Positions 51,679 through 60,607 of a DNA stretch of 64,000 nt are shown here, piece by piece. Both the position numbers and the translations under genes were made by a program. The stretch is from an uncultured Atopobiaceae bacterium (lineage in GTDB: Bacteria > Actinomycetota > Coriobacteriia > Coriobacteriales > Atopobiaceae), in contig CALUNW010000009.1 in the NCBI GenBank assembly GCA_944322145.1, positions 1 through 64,000 on the forward strand, in the 5' to 3' direction. Numbering within the stretch: the first letter of the stretch is position 1; every line of letters starts with the position of its first letter. Under the pieces are notes generated by a model that saw nothing but the letters and a program-made list of their open reading frames with translations, did no database searches and was not told the DNA's origin.

Positions 51679-53061
51679 ATGGACGCATTCCTTGAGACAG
51701 TCAGAACTGTCTTCCAGGCGCTCATCAACGCAGGCGCCTACGTCATGCTGCCGATCATCATCACGATCATCGGCCTCGTCTTCCGCATGAACATCGGCAA
51801 GGCGTTCAAGAGCGGCATCACCATCACCTGCGGCTTCGTGGGCATCAACCTGCTCGTGAACCTGCTCAAGTCCGCGGTCTCCCCGGCCGCGAGCGCGATG
51901 GTCGCCAACTTTGGCCTCAACCTCGACGTCACCGACGTCGGCTGGGGCGCCATCTCCTCGGTCACCTGGGCCTCTCCCATCGTGGCCTTCCTGGTCTTTG
52001 AGATCCTGGGCATCAACATCCTGATGCTCGTCCTCAAGCTCACCAAGACCATGGACGTCGACATCTGGAACTACCACCACATGATGATCGCCGGCATCCT
52101 CGTCTTCTTTGTGACGAACAACATCGTCTGGGCCCTCATCGCCACGGCCTTCACCGCCGTCATGACGCTCAAGTTCGCCGACTGGACCTCGCCGCTGATC
52201 GAGCACTTCTTCGGGATTCCCGACGTCACGCTCCCGACGATCTCCTACACCTCGTCGATCATCGTCGCTGCCCCGCTCAACTGGGTCATCGACCGCATCC
52301 CCGGCCTCAACAAGGTCAACATCTCCATCCGCAACGTCCAGAAGTACCTCGGCATCTTCGGCGACCCGATGATGCTGGGCCTCATCCTGGGCTGCGCCAT
52401 GGGCGCCCTGGCCCTGATGCCGATCGACCAGATCTTCCTCACGGGCGTCAACGTCGCCGCCGTCATGGTCCTCATGCCCAAGATGACCGCCATGTTCGTC
52501 GAGGGCCTCATGCCCATCTCCGACGGCGCCCAGAAGTTCACGACCAAGCACTTCGGCGGCCAGTCGCTCTCCATCGGCCTCGACGCCGCGGTCGTCGTGG
52601 GCAACCCCGAGGTCATCACTACGGCCCTCATCATGATCCCGGTCACGATCTTCCTGGCCTTCGTCCTCCCGGGCAACCGCATGATGCCGCTTGCCGACCT
52701 CTCCGTCGTCACGTTCCGCGTCGCCCTCGTCGTCGCGCTCTGCCGCGGCAACGTGTTCCGCTCCATCCTCATCTCCATCCCGGTGATGGCCGCCATCCTG
52801 TACGCCGGCACCTTCGCCGCCCCGTACCTCACGGACCTGGCCACCTCCACCGGCCTGTCCTTCGATGGCCAGATCGCGTCCATGGCCGGCCCGTCGCTCA
52901 CGCAGACCGCCATCGTCTTCTGGACCTGCATCTCCGAGAACGCGATCATCCTCGTTCCGGTTGCCATCGTCGTCTTCGTCGCCGTCTGGTTCCTCGTCGA
53001 GAAGAAGATCGGCATGGAGAAGATCGAGGCCTACGCGGCCGAGTACGAGGAGATGGAGTAG
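51679..53061 (+). CDS. PTS EIIC component, galactitol type
   Basis: A 460-residue membrane channel of the EIIC-GAT family with about ten helices (e.g. NAGAYVMLPIIITIIGLVFR, GMNIGKAFKSGI-like loop FRMNIGKAFKSGITI, and NPEVITTALIMIPVTIFLAF). The GLDAAVVVGNPE block is typical of GatC. It imports and phosphorylates its substrate with the EIIA and EIIB encoded upstream. Given the aldolase and dehydratase around it, the substrate is more likely a sugar acid than galactitol. Confidence 0.92.
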   Translation: MDAFLETVRTVFQALINAGAYVMLPIIITIIGLVFRMNIGKAFKSGITITCGFVGINLLVNLLKSAVSPAASAMVANFGLNLDVTDVGWGAISSVTWASPIVAFLVFEILGINILMLVLKLTKTMDVDIWNYHHMMIAGILVFFVTNNIVWALIATAFTAVMTLKFADWTSPLIEHFFGIPDVTLPTISYTSSIIVAAPLNWVIDRIPGLNKVNISIRNVQKYLGIFGDPMMLGLILGCAMGALALMPIDQIFLTGVNVAAVMVLMPKMTAMFVEGLMPISDGAQKFTTKHFGGQSLSIGLDAAVVVGNPEVITTALIMIPVTIFLAFVLPGNRMMPLADLSVVTFRVALVVALCRGNVFRSILISIPVMAAILYAGTFAAPYLTDLATSTGLSFDGQIASMAGPSLTQTAIVFWTCISENAIILVPVAIVVFVAVWFLVEKKIGMEKIEAYAAEYEEME

Positions 53062-53133
53062 TCGCCCATCTCAGCTGAGGTGGTGGGTGCCGCCGACGGG
53101 GCGGCGCCCACCCCATACCCATAGGGGGAAACC

Positions 53134-54777
53134 ATGGAACGTGCAATTGACAAGCTCGAGCCCTTCCAGCGCGCCATCTCCAAGGCCCACCTGGCCGCGG
53201 CCGGCGTCGCCGTGGACTCGCTCGAGAACCCCGACAAGCCCCTCATCGCGATCGCGAACAGCTGGAACGAGGTGTGCCCGGGCCACGAGCCGCTCAGGAA
53301 GCTGGCGGAGGAGGTCAAGAAGGGCGTCCTCGAGGCCGGCGGCGAGCCGATCGAGTTCAACACGATCGGCATGTGCGACGGCATCGCCCAGGGCCACGCG
53401 GGCATGCGCTACTGCCTGCCCCACCGCGAGATCATCGCCGACTCCTGCGAGGCCATGATCGTGGGCGAGGGCTGCTTCGACGGCGTCGTCTACCTCGGCA
53501 GCTGCGACAAGATCATCCCCGCCATGCTCATGGCGGCGGCTCGCATCGACCTGCCCTCGGCGCTCGTGACCTGCGGCCCGTGCTACGACGAGATCAAGCC
53601 GTCCGAGTCCAAGGCCCTGCGCGCCCGCTTCCTGGCCGGCGAGGCCACCGAGCGCGACGTCATCGAGGGCACCCTGCGCTACTACACCGGCCCCGGCGTC
53701 TGCCCCTTCCTGGGCACCGCCAACACCATGGGTTGCCTGACCGAGGGCCTCGGCATGATGCTGCCCAACGGCGCGCTGTGGCCGTCGTCCACGAGCCAGC
53801 GGCGCTTCTCGGCTCGCCAGACCGGCGCGGCCGTCGTCGACCTCGTCCGTCGCGGCATCAAGCCGTCCGACATCATGACGCAGGCGGCGATCGACAACAC
53901 CGTCAAGCTGCTCGCCTCCATCGGCGGCTCGCTCAACGCCCTCATCCACCTGCCCGCCCTCGCCGCCGAGCTCGGCCTGGAGTGCACGTGGACCCAGGTG
54001 GCGGAGATCACCTCCAAGACGCCCGTCATCTGCAACGTCGTGCCCAACGGCGACATCTCCTGCGTGAACCTCTACAAGGCCGGCGGCATCCCCGCCGTCC
54101 TCGAGACCATCGCGGGCGACCTCGACACGTCGGTCATGACGGTCACGGGCAAGACGCTCGCCGAGAACCTCGAGACCTCGGTGCTGCGCTGCGACCGGTC
54201 GGTCATCCGCACCCAGGACGACCCCGCCTCCGTCGCCAACGGCATCCAGGTGCTCTACGGCAACCTCGCGCCCGAGGGCGCCCTGGTCAAGACGAGCGCC
54301 GTCCCCGCCGACCAGCACGTCTGGAGCGGCACCGCGATGGTGTTCAACTCCGAGGAGGAGGCCTTCGAGGCCTACAACGCCCACGCGATCAAGCCGGGCA
54401 CGGGCGTCATCATCCGCTACGAGGGCCCCAAGGGCGGCCCCGGCATGAAGGAGCTCCACCGCGTCACGGAGATCATGAAGGGCATCCCCGACTCCGCCGT
54501 CATCACCGACGGGCGCTTCTCCGGTGCCTCCGGCGGCCTCTCGGTGGGCTACCTCTGCCCCGAGGCCTTCGACGGCGCGCCGATCGCGCTCGTCGAGAAC
54601 GGCGACAAGATCAACATCGACCTCACCAAGAACCTCATCGAGGTCGAGGTCAGCGACGAGGAGTTCGCTCGCCGCAAGCAGGGCTGGAAGCCCGTCATCC
54701 ACGAGAACGGCGGCCACCTGCTGGCCCGCTACGCCAAGCAGGTCAGCTCCGCTAAGACGGGCGCCGTTATCGAGTAG
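53134..54777 (+). CDS. IlvD/Edd family dehydratase, probable sugar-acid dehydratase
   Basis: An iron-sulfur dehydratase that removes water from a dihydroxy acid. The 547-residue protein has the three cluster cysteines: C48 (NSWNEVCPGH), MCDGIAQGHAGM and GSCDKIIPAML, and the C-terminal TDGRFSGASGGLSVGY. Length is nearer dihydroxy-acid dehydratase (about 560) than 6-phosphogluconate dehydratase (about 600). No branched-chain synthesis gene is near; instead it follows a PTS and a KDPG-type aldolase, so it likely makes 2-keto-3-deoxy acid (phosphate) for that aldolase. ATAGGGGGAAACC is the ribosome site, and a hairpin follows. Confidence 0.9.
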   Translation: MERAIDKLEPFQRAISKAHLAAAGVAVDSLENPDKPLIAIANSWNEVCPGHEPLRKLAEEVKKGVLEAGGEPIEFNTIGMCDGIAQGHAGMRYCLPHREIIADSCEAMIVGEGCFDGVVYLGSCDKIIPAMLMAAARIDLPSALVTCGPCYDEIKPSESKALRARFLAGEATERDVIEGTLRYYTGPGVCPFLGTANTMGCLTEGLGMMLPNGALWPSSTSQRRFSARQTGAAVVDLVRRGIKPSDIMTQAAIDNTVKLLASIGGSLNALIHLPALAAELGLECTWTQVAEITSKTPVICNVVPNGDISCVNLYKAGGIPAVLETIAGDLDTSVMTVTGKTLAENLETSVLRCDRSVIRTQDDPASVANGIQVLYGNLAPEGALVKTSAVPADQHVWSGTAMVFNSEEEAFEAYNAHAIKPGTGVIIRYEGPKGGPGMKELHRVTEIMKGIPDSAVITDGRFSGASGGLSVGYLCPEAFDGAPIALVENGDKINIDLTKNLIEVEVSDEEFARRKQGWKPVIHENGGHLLARYAKQVSSAKTGAVIE

Positions 54778-54801
54778 GCCGGACAGCCGGCCCTTGCCCA
54801 G

Positions 54802-54836
54802 GCCGGGCGGCGTCTTGGGAGATGGCGTCGCCCGGC
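54802..54836 (+). terminator. Hairpin GCCGGGCGGCG / CGTCGCCCGGC
   Basis: Eleven-base arms with one mismatch and a 13-base loop, 25 bp after the dehydratase stop. It separates the aldolase-PTS-dehydratase operon from the dehydrogenase gene. Confidence 0.65.
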
Positions 54837-54934
54837 TCTGTGCATCCCGTCGAAACGCCTGCCCGCGGGAAATGTTCCGCGACCGGGGGGTAAAATACCC
54901 TCCAGTCACTACACATTTTGGAAGGGGGCACGAC

Positions 54935-55915
54935 GTGGCGGACACGTTCGTGGTTGCGTCGTGCGCTGCGACGTTTGGCATCTTCGACACCAGCGCGCTC
55001 GCGCGGCTCGAGGCCGCGGGGTGCACGGTGCGCGTCAACCCGTACGGCCGCCCGCTCACCGGCGACGAGATCGTCGACTACGCCCACGACTGCGACGCCA
55101 TCGTCCTGGGCAACGACCACCTGGACGCCGCCACCATCGACCGGCTGCCCAACCTCAAGCTCATCGCCCGCCACGGCGCGGGCTTCGACGGCATCGACTT
55201 TGCCGAGGCCGTGCGCCGCGGCATCACGATCACCAACACGCCCGGGGCAAACCGGGAGGAGACCGCGGACCTCACCTTCGCCCTCATCCTGGACCTGGCG
55301 CGCATGATCACGCAGACCGTCACACAGCTCAAGTCCGGCGTGTGGAACAAGATCCCCGGCCGGAGCCTCTACGGCAAGACCATCGGCATCATCGGCGTGG
55401 GCGCGATCGGGATGTCCGTCGCCGCGCGCGCCATGGGCTTTGGGATGGACATCCTCGGCTACGACATCGTCCGCCGCGACGAGGCCTCCCACTACGGGCT
55501 GCTCTACACGAGCCTCGACGAGCTGCTCGAGAAGTCGGACGTGGTCACCATCCACGCCCCGCTGACCTCCGCCACGCGCAACCTCCTCGGCGCGCGCGAG
55601 TTCCGCCGCATGAAGGAGGGGGCGCTGCTCATCAACACGGCGCGCGCGGGCATCGTGCGCGAGTCCGCCCTCGAGCGCGCGCTGACCACGGGCCACCTGG
55701 GCGGCTACGCGGTGGACGTGTACGAGCACGAGCCGCCGACGCTGCCCAAGTTCTTCGAGCTGCCCAACGTCCTCACGACGCCGCACATCGGCTCGGCGAC
55801 GCTCGAGGCAAACCGGCGCATGGGCGACGTCGTGGCGGACAACATCATCGCCTTCAAGGACGGCAAGGAGCCGCCCAACCGAGTGACGTACGCGGACCGC
55901 GTCCGCTTCTCGTAG
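54935..55915 (+). CDS. D-2-hydroxyacid dehydrogenase (SerA/GyaR-like)
   Basis: A 326-residue NAD-dependent dehydrogenase that interconverts a 2-keto acid and a D-2-hydroxy acid. It has the Rossmann motif GVGAIG (in IGIIGVGAIGMSVAARAM), catalytic Arg in NTARAGIVRE, Glu in VYEHEPP and His in TPHIGSATLEA. GTG 54935 follows GGAAGGGGGC; the longer open frame upstream is a shadow of the dehydratase region. It may reduce a keto acid made in the neighbouring pathway, e.g. hydroxypyruvate or 2-keto sugar acid. Confidence 0.92.
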   Translation: MADTFVVASCAATFGIFDTSALARLEAAGCTVRVNPYGRPLTGDEIVDYAHDCDAIVLGNDHLDAATIDRLPNLKLIARHGAGFDGIDFAEAVRRGITITNTPGANREETADLTFALILDLARMITQTVTQLKSGVWNKIPGRSLYGKTIGIIGVGAIGMSVAARAMGFGMDILGYDIVRRDEASHYGLLYTSLDELLEKSDVVTIHAPLTSATRNLLGAREFRRMKEGALLINTARAGIVRESALERALTTGHLGGYAVDVYEHEPPTLPKFFELPNVLTTPHIGSATLEANRRMGDVVADNIIAFKDGKEPPNRVTYADRVRFS

Positions 55916-55944
55916 CACGCGCCGCGCTCCGATAGGGGGACCCT

Positions 55945-56781
55945 GTGGTCAAGCTCGTCTTTGTTGACATGGACGGCACCTTCCTCGACTCGTCGAAGGC
56001 CGTCACGCCCGAGAACGCCGCCGCGCTCGACGCCGCGGCCGCCCTTGGGGTCCGGTTTGTCCCCTGCACCGGCCGCAACGTTGCCGGCCTGCCGCGGGAG
56101 CTCCTCGAGCACCCGTGCGTGCGGTATGCCGTCTGCGCCAACGGCGCCATCGTGGCCGAGGTCGCCGGCGGGCGCACCCTGCGCGAGGTCAGCATCGAGA
56201 AGGACCTGGTGCTCGACCTCTACCGCCGGGTGCGCGACCTCCCGATCACCTTTGACATCTTCGCGGACTCCACCGTCTATACCGAGCGCGAGCGCTTCTC
56301 GCTGATCGACGGGCTCGACCTCGGCGACGCCACCAAGGACTTCGTCCGCAGCGTGCGCACCGTCTACGACGGGAGCTTCGAGGACCAGCTCGCCCGCGTC
56401 GGGAACGTGTGCCGCCTGAACGTCTTCTACCGTCGCCCCGAGGACCGCGACGCGGTCTGCGCGCTGATCGACGACGTCCCCACGCTGCGGCACACCTCGT
56501 CGCTGCCGTGCAACATCGAGGTCACCGACAGTTCCGCCCACAAGGGCGCGGGCCTGCGCTGGCTCTGCGACTACCTGGGCGTCTCGCCCGCGGACTGCAT
56601 CGCCTTCGGTGACGGGGACAACGACCGCACGATGCTCGAGGCCGCCGGCGACGGCGTGGCGATGGCCAACGCCTGCGCCGCCACGCTCGCGGCCGCCGAC
56701 CACGTGACCGCCTCCTGCGACGAGTCAGGCGTGGGACGCTACCTGGCGCCGATCTTCTCGGCCATGGCGCCCGCGCGCTGA
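55945..56781 (+). CDS. HAD superfamily (Cof-type) phosphatase
   Basis: A 278-residue HAD hydrolase with motif I VDMDGTF, CTGRN, the Lys of SSAHKGAGL, and motif IV GDGDNDRTMLEAAGDGVAMANAC. The first 80 residues closely parallel the HAD gene at 48261 (MVKLVFVDMD, RFVPCTGR, HPCVRYAVC). GTG start behind TAGGGGGACC, 27 bp after the dehydrogenase stop, so the two genes are probably one operon. Substrate likely a phosphosugar, not determinable. Confidence 0.92.
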   Translation: MVKLVFVDMDGTFLDSSKAVTPENAAALDAAAALGVRFVPCTGRNVAGLPRELLEHPCVRYAVCANGAIVAEVAGGRTLREVSIEKDLVLDLYRRVRDLPITFDIFADSTVYTERERFSLIDGLDLGDATKDFVRSVRTVYDGSFEDQLARVGNVCRLNVFYRRPEDRDAVCALIDDVPTLRHTSSLPCNIEVTDSSAHKGAGLRWLCDYLGVSPADCIAFGDGDNDRTMLEAAGDGVAMANACAATLAAADHVTASCDESGVGRYLAPIFSAMAPAR

Positions 56782-56794
56782 GGGCCGCGGCGCG

Positions 56795-57232
56795 CTAGCC
56801 GCTCGTGGCGAGCGCGGAGATGGCGTTTCTGACCTCGTCCGCGCCGGCGGGGGAGTCGGTGGCAACGAACACCGTGTCGTGGCCCGCGACGGTGCCGAGC
56901 ACGTGGTCGAGCCGGGCCTCGTCGATGACGCGCGCCACGCTCTGGGCGGTCTCGGGCTGGGTGAGCACCACCACGAGGGCCTGTCCCGGGGCGCTTCTCG
57001 TCTCCACCACAAACTCCGAGAGCACGAGCTGCAGGTTGAGGTCCTCCTCGAGGACGTAGAACCCGCCCGCGAGCTTGCGGAGGTGCATCTCCGAGACGTC
57101 GCGCGAGACCGTGGCCTGCGTGCAGCTGAAGCCCTGCTCCCCGAGGGCGGCGACGAGCTCGTTCTGCGTGCGGATGGACTGCGCGCGGACGATGCCGCGA
57201 ATCGCCTCCTGCCTGCCGTTGCTGCGCTTCAT
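56795..57232 (-). CDS. argR: Arginine repressor ArgR
   Basis: ArgR binds DNA when arginine is bound and controls arginine synthesis or breakdown. The 145-residue protein has an N-terminal winged helix (RTQNELVAALGEQGFSCTQ; ATVSRDVSEMHLRK) and a C-terminal hexamerisation/arginine domain with GTVAGHDTVFVATDS, matching the GTxAGDDT motif with His for one Asp. Start 57232 follows a GGCGAGC region; an upstream TTG/GTG extension is less likely. No arg genes are in the window. Confidence 0.93.
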   Translation of the reverse strand: MKRSNGRQEAIRGIVRAQSIRTQNELVAALGEQGFSCTQATVSRDVSEMHLRKLAGGFYVLEEDLNLQLVLSEFVVETRSAPGQALVVVLTQPETAQSVARVIDEARLDHVLGTVAGHDTVFVATDSPAGADEVRNAISALATSG

Positions 57233-57311
57233 GCTCGCCTCCTGCCGCCTTCCTGTGACCAGCATACGCGAAACCGCCGCCGGGCGCGGGGAGGGGCGCC
57301 CTCGCGCGTCC

Positions 57312-58586
57312 TCACGCGTCGATGGGGAAGTCGTCGCCGAGGGAGTTCACCACGTCCTTGCTGGTCTGGCGCAGCCACGCGATCGGGTCCTTCTCGGCGG
57401 CCAGCGTCGTGTGCGCCGCGGCGAGCTCGGGCGTGTAGTCCTTGAGGGCGTAGACCGCGAAGCTCGTGCCGTCCGTGTGCATCACGAGCGGCGTCCACAC
57501 CACGTTCTCGATGCGGACCTCGCCGTCCTCCTTCACAAAGTCGCAGCTCAGCATGCCCTCGAGCTCGTTGTAGATGTGCGTGTACTCGTGGTTGCTCGTG
57601 AAGTTGCCGAGCGAGTAGGCAACGAGCGTCCGGTTGCCGCCCTCGCCCGTGAGCCAGGTCATGGGGCCGATCACGTGCGGGTGCGACCCCAGCACCACGT
57701 CCACGCCCAGGTCGGTCAGGAACTGCGCGTAGTCGCGCTGGGTCTTGTCGGCCTCCATGAGGTTCTCGGTGCCCCAGTGCATGGCCACGAGCACCACGTC
57801 GGCCATCTCCTGGGCACGCTTGACGTCGGCCTCGATGCGGTCCTTGTCCATGAAGCTGACGGCGTAGTCGGGCAGGTCCTCCTGGTCGTAGCCGTTGACG
57901 CCGTAGGTGTAGTCGAGCAGGGCAAACGTGATGCCGTTGCGCTCGACGGTTGCGATCTTCTCGGCCTCCTCCGCGCTCGACGCCGTCCCGGCAAAGGCCA
58001 CGGGCTGGGCGTTCCACACCTCGCGCGAGTGGTCGTTGGCACCGAAGGCGCCCCAGTCGTAGGCGTGGTTGGATGCCGACCCCACGAGGTCAAAGCCCGC
58101 GTCCACGAGGGCGTCCGCCATCTGGTCGGTGGTGTTGAAGGAGGGGTAGCCCCTGGGGCCGATGTCGTCCCCGCCCAGGTGCGTCTCCTCCTTCACGTAG
58201 GCGAGGTCGGCGGCCTGAACGTAGTCGCGAATCGGCGCGTAGATGGGTGAGTAGTCATAGTCCCCGTCGCCAACCTCGCCGGCCTGCGCGTCCGCATAGG
58301 CGGCAATCTCTATCTCCGGGAGGTTGTCTCCCACGGCCACAAAGCTGACTCGCGCCGGGCCCGCGGGGGCCGGGGGCGTCTCGGGAGCCGGCGCCAGCGC
58401 CGCCCGGATGCCGAGCGCGCACCCCACCACAAAGAGGACGGCAAGCACGATCACGACGGGGAAGAGCTGCGGCCGCGCCTGGGTCGAGCGGGCGGGTTGG
58501 GCAGCGGGCCGGCTTGCCGCCGCGTGCTCGATCGGCGTCCCCCGACGGTGCGGCTTGAGGTTCTGTCGCGCGTCCTTCTCGGCCAT
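57312..58586 (-). CDS. CapA family (PGA_cap) membrane-anchored phosphoesterase-like protein
   Basis: A 424-residue protein. The N-terminal 40 residues are basic and cytoplasmic, then one transmembrane helix (LFPVVIVLAVLFVVGCALGI), then an extracellular metallophosphatase-like domain: VAVGDNLPE, VGSASNHAYDWG, VLVAMHWGTE, VVLGSHPHVIGP and YSLGNF. CapA/PgsA relatives work in poly-gamma-glutamate capsule export, but no capB/capC genes are here, so a general cell-surface role is likelier. Start 58586 is chosen for its CAGGAGGTGACAC ribosome site. Confidence 0.9.
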   Translation of the reverse strand: MAEKDARQNLKPHRRGTPIEHAAASRPAAQPARSTQARPQLFPVVIVLAVLFVVGCALGIRAALAPAPETPPAPAGPARVSFVAVGDNLPEIEIAAYADAQAGEVGDGDYDYSPIYAPIRDYVQAADLAYVKEETHLGGDDIGPRGYPSFNTTDQMADALVDAGFDLVGSASNHAYDWGAFGANDHSREVWNAQPVAFAGTASSAEEAEKIATVERNGITFALLDYTYGVNGYDQEDLPDYAVSFMDKDRIEADVKRAQEMADVVLVAMHWGTENLMEADKTQRDYAQFLTDLGVDVVLGSHPHVIGPMTWLTGEGGNRTLVAYSLGNFTSNHEYTHIYNELEGMLSCDFVKEDGEVRIENVVWTPLVMHTDGTSFAVYALKDYTPELAAAHTTLAAEKDPIAWLRQTSKDVVNSLGDDFPIDA

Positions 58587-58787
58587 GGCGTGTGTCACCT
58601 CCTGCTTGAGGGCATGTGGGAACACTATACGCCCGCCCGCGCTCAGGTTTTGCGCCCCGTCCGGGGAATCGGCGGACGCCCGGCCCCGCCCCGCGAGGTT
58701 ACGCTCCGCTGACGCGCGCGACCCGCCCCTGCGCTAGACTATCAGGCGAGAAAAACGCGACTTCGCAACGATCACGGGAGGCACCCC

Positions 58788-60050
58788 ATGTCCGACGTCC
58801 TCGAGCGGTTCCTGCGCTACGTCCAGGTCGACTCGCCGTCCAACCCGGACAACCTCGACCAGACCCCGTCCACCCCCTGCCAGCACGACATGGCGCGTGT
58901 GCTCGCCGACGACCTCGAGGCCATCGGCTGCACGGGCGTCACCGCCGACGAGCACGCCTACGTCACGGGCACCCTGCCCGCCTCGGCCGGCGCCGAGGAC
59001 CTTCCGGCGCTCGTGCTCTGCGCCCACATCGACTCCTCGCCGGACGCCCCGGCCCACGGCGTGCGCCCGCACGTGGTGCGCTACGAGGGCGGCCCGCTCG
59101 TCTCGGGCGTCGTCGACGGCGAGCCGGTCCAGACCACGCCCGAGCAGGTGCCCGACCTTGCGCAGTTCGTCGGCCAGGACATCGTCTGCTCCGACGGCAC
59201 CACGCTGCTCTCCGCCGACGACAAGGCAGGCGTCGCCGAGATCATGGCCCTTCTCGCCCGCCTGGCGGCCGACCCCGCGCTGCCGCACCCCCGCATCGTC
59301 GCCGCCTTTGTCCCGGACGAGGAGATCGGCCACGGCGCGAGCCTGCTCGACGTCGAGTCGCTCGGCGCCTGCGGCGGCTACACCGTGGACGGCGAGGCGC
59401 TCGGCGAGTTCAACTACGAGTGCTTCTCGGCCTGCGAGGCCACGGTCGCCGTGCGCGGCGTGATGGTGCACCCCGGCGCCGCCAAGGACGTCATGGTCAA
59501 CGCCATCACCGTGGCGGGCGAGTTCCAGCAGATGGTCCCCGCCGCGGAGCGCCCCGAGCACACCGCCGGCCGCGAGGGCTTCTTCCACCCTACCGACATC
59601 GAGGGCACCGCCTCCAACGTGACGCTCTCCTACATCCTGCGCGACTTCGACGCCGACGGCTTTGACGCCCGCAAGGATACCTTCCGGGCGATCGCCGCCT
59701 TCCTCAACGACCGCTACGGCGAGGGTACGGTCACGGTGAGCTTCCGCGAGCAGTATCGCAACATGGCGGAGAAGTTCGGTCCCTCCGACCAGCGGCTCAT
59801 TGACTTTGCCCTCGAGGCCAACCGCGAGGTCGGCCTCGACCCCGTGGCGGTGCCGGCGCGCGGCGGCACCGACGGCGCCCAGCTCACCTTCCGCGGGCTG
59901 CCCTGCCCCAACCTCGCGACGGGAGGCTACAACGCCCACTCCGTCCGCGAGTTCGTGCCGGTGAGCAGCCTCGAGCTCACGGTCGACCTGCTGGAGCGCC
60001 TCGTGGCCAAGTTCGCCGCGCCGGCCGCCCCGTCCGGGGGAGAGGCGTAG
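58788..60050 (+). CDS. pepT: Peptidase T (tripeptide aminopeptidase)
   Basis: PepT is a cytoplasmic zinc M20B peptidase that removes the N-terminal residue from tripeptides. The 420-residue protein has VLCAHIDSSPDA (zinc His/Asp), LLSADDKAGVAEIM (bridging Asp), FVPDEEIGHGA (catalytic and zinc Glu), and ARGGTDGAQLTFRGLPCPNL plus GGYNAHSVREFV for the last ligands. ACGGGAGGCACC precedes the ATG; a TAGACTAT -10-like box lies at about 58736. The next gene starts 5 bp after the stop, so they are likely co-transcribed. Confidence 0.96.
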   Translation: MSDVLERFLRYVQVDSPSNPDNLDQTPSTPCQHDMARVLADDLEAIGCTGVTADEHAYVTGTLPASAGAEDLPALVLCAHIDSSPDAPAHGVRPHVVRYEGGPLVSGVVDGEPVQTTPEQVPDLAQFVGQDIVCSDGTTLLSADDKAGVAEIMALLARLAADPALPHPRIVAAFVPDEEIGHGASLLDVESLGACGGYTVDGEALGEFNYECFSACEATVAVRGVMVHPGAAKDVMVNAITVAGEFQQMVPAAERPEHTAGREGFFHPTDIEGTASNVTLSYILRDFDADGFDARKDTFRAIAAFLNDRYGEGTVTVSFREQYRNMAEKFGPSDQRLIDFALEANREVGLDPVAVPARGGTDGAQLTFRGLPCPNLATGGYNAHSVREFVPVSSLELTVDLLERLVAKFAAPAAPSGGEA

Positions 60051-60055
60051 GCGCC

Positions 60056-60607
60056 GTGGAGATGGTCCTTCTCGCCTCCGTCGAGGTTGTCCTGCCCATC
60101 TTTGCGCTGCTCTTTGAGCACGTGGGCAACGTACGCATCTCCGAGCGCCATCACAGGCATCACGACACCTACGTCGTGCCCGTCCCGTTTACCCGCGGCC
60201 TGGTCCTGGCGATGGCGTTCATGAGCGTGCTCGGCCTCGTCCTGGGCTGGCTCTGCGCCGCGCTCGAGTTCCTCCCCGAGGCGCTGCCCGTGTTCGCTTT
60301 CTTTGACGCGTTCATCGTCACGTGCTTTGTCATGTGGGCGGTCCTGCGCCGCTACAAGGTCTCGGTCTTTGACGAGCGCCTGATGATCACCCCGTTCCTG
60401 GGGCCCGACGCCACGGTGCGCTACGACCGGATCGACGTGATGCAGTGGACGGGCCTGCGCAAGGGCTCGGGCTATCGCGACCTCGTCATCTGGGCGGGGG
60501 GCCGGCGCGTGGGGCGCCTGTCCGGCATGGTGGACATCGAGCAGATCCTCATGGCTATCGACCGCTTTGACGCGCTGCCGCGCGAGGAGAAGGGAATCAT
60601 CTCGTGA
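60056..60607 (+). CDS. Small membrane protein with PH-like C-terminal domain
   Basis: A 183-residue protein with three hydrophobic helices (VVLPIFALLF; GLVLAMAFMSVLGLVLGWL; FFDAFIVTCFVMWAVL) and a soluble C-terminal part (YKVSVFDERLMITPFLGPDA, YRDLVIWAGGRRVG) resembling bacterial PH-like domains (DUF6560/bPH style). GTG start 60056, five bases after pepT. It overlaps the HAD gene by 4 bases, so pepT, this gene and two HAD genes form one operon. Function not recognised. Confidence 0.8.
   Translation: MEMVLLASVEVVLPIFALLFEHVGNVRISERHHRHHDTYVVPVPFTRGLVLAMAFMSVLGLVLGWLCAALEFLPEALPVFAFFDAFIVTCFVMWAVLRRYKVSVFDERLMITPFLGPDATVRYDRIDVMQWTGLRKGSGYRDLVIWAGGRRVGRLSGMVDIEQILMAIDRFDALPREEKGIIS

Noticed and set aside
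54524-54934. N-terminal extension of the hydroxyacid dehydrogenase
   Set aside because: The open frame upstream overlaps the dehydratase gene and a hairpin, is Arg/Ser-rich, and a good ribosome site precedes GTG 54935.
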